64,000 nt of DNA from Pyrrhoderma lamaoense (Eukaryota; Basidiomycota; Agaricomycetes; Hymenochaetales; Hymenochaetaceae). The notes below the pieces were generated by a model. That model searched no databases. It was not told the origin of the DNA and was given only the letters and a program-made list of their open reading frames with translations. Each line of letters begins with the position of its first letter. Position 1 is the first letter of the stretch. Location: contig NBAZ01000022.1 of assembly GCA_002794735.1 (NCBI GenBank), positions 62,001 to 126,000 of the forward strand, read 5' to 3'. The position numbers and the translations under genes are program-made. Below, piece after piece: positions 63,364-64,000 of this stretch.

Positions 63364-64000
63364 ATGACCATTTCTCAGGGACATATCGTCGCAGTCGCGC
63401 CCTCGGGATGGGGTACGTCCATTTGAACTCATCTGTTCGCACTGTTTAACAATATTCTCGTGTTAGGACATATCAAAAGCCTAGTCGCTCTAATCAGCAA
63501 GTTGCTGCACAGCAAGCCCCTTAATGCGACTATCTTTGTGCCCATGAACTTCCACGAGAAAACGACTCAAGAGACCAATACCCAGTTTATCTTCGGTGAA
63601 GAAGACGAGCTACGAGGACTAGTCAGGTAATCGCAAATCCTTTTCAGGCTGCATAATGATTGATTGAAAAGATGACTTTCCAAAGAGTTGTGGGACTGGA
63701 AACAGAGCCGTTTCCAACGAAAACAGAAGCTCTTAACAAAAACTTCTTAGAGCAATACAAGAAGCTTCTTAATTGTCAACCGATCCAACAGACTCCTGAA
63801 AGTGATATTTTCTATGATGCTGTTGATCAGCCACAGCTTCTCATACTTGACGTACGTCTGCATTAAAGAAGATTTGTCTCTTATCATATGAAGTTCTAAT
63901 TCTTGTTTCAGTTTTTCCTTGTCGACACTATGAGTGCCATCAAGTCTCTTGGAGGCAAAAAGATACCGGTATACATGCTTCAGTCGAGTGTTGCGGCAGC
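63364..64000 (+). CDS. UDP-glycosyltransferase, copy 2 (cut by window end)
   Basis: N-terminal part only. MTISQGHIVAVAPSGW joins GHIKSLVALISKLLHSKPLN and ATIFVPMNFHEKT, followed after introns by VVGLETEPFPTKTEALNKNF, YKKLLNCQPIQQTPESD, QLLILD and FFLVDTMSAIKSLGGKKIPV at the edge. Introns sit at the same codons as in copy 1 (after S-G-W-G, after L-V-R, after L-D). The proteins differ at many positions, so the duplication is not recent. The UDP-binding half lies beyond the window. Confidence 0.85.

Overview
This is nuclear DNA of a filamentous fungus, most likely a basidiomycete of the Agaricomycotina. The genes are cut by many short introns (about 45-105 bp, GT..AG, with CTAAC/CTAAT-like branch sites). 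The gene content (a FunK1-type protein, a Rot1 chaperone, a wax-synthase-like MBOAT protein, basidiomycete-type UDP-glycosyltransferases, single-domain secreted beta-trefoil lectins, expanded F-box/LRR proteins) also fits that group. The DNA is AT-rich. I see no operons, plasmid or phage functions, CRISPR array, rRNA, confident tRNA or recognisable transposon. The genus cannot be read from the window.

Layout. 1-3.3 kb: two tandem secreted beta-trefoil lectin-like genes. 4.2-7.3 kb: the E2 enzyme UBC1 and a badly frame-broken F-box gene. 8.2-10.1 kb: proteasome subunit PRE7. 12.2-13.0 kb: ER chaperone ROT1. 13.5-17.2 kb: a protein with a pseudokinase followed by an active-looking kinase. 19.1-20.3 kb: HIS1. 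20.8-22.3 kb: a fungal family of unknown function. 22.5-24.6 kb: DPH2. 24.8-27.9 kb: an F-box gene divergent from TRM44. 28.3-32.2 kb: two paralogous F-box/LRR genes. 32.6-35.3 kb: a FunK1-like protein without its catalytic core. 36.1-38.5 kb: an MFS transporter. 39.1-40.2 kb: HEM13. 42.0-43.4 kb: TRP4. 44.3-45.9 kb: a third F-box paralog. 47.3-50.7 kb: a chitin synthase. 51.7-53.5 kb: a TPR-F-box-LRR protein of Dia2/Pof3 type. 53.6-57.8 kb: PEX1. 58.1-59.6 kb: a wax-synthase-like protein. 60.1-64.0 kb: two tandem UDP-glycosyltransferases, the second cut by the window end.

How the genes fit together. Most are unrelated housekeeping genes: ubiquitin/proteasome (UBC1, PRE7, six F-box-like genes), amino-acid and haem synthesis (HIS1, TRP4, HEM13), tRNA and diphthamide modification (TRM44, DPH2), cell wall and ER (CHS, ROT1) and peroxisome (PEX1). 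Lineage-specific parts are the lectins, kinase-like genes, F-box paralogs and glycosyltransferases.

Two window-wide patterns matter to any user. First, strongly conserved genes (PRE7, HEM13, CHS, PEX1 and others) each lack one base, usually in a short G/C run, so their frames break inside invariant motifs; this looks like homopolymer under-calling in the assembly rather than gene decay. Second, about ten introns need an AAG rather than a CAG/TAG acceptor. Exon models here were built by hand from frame, splice motifs and family knowledge, so exact ends in multi-exon genes are estimates unless a phase check is mentioned.
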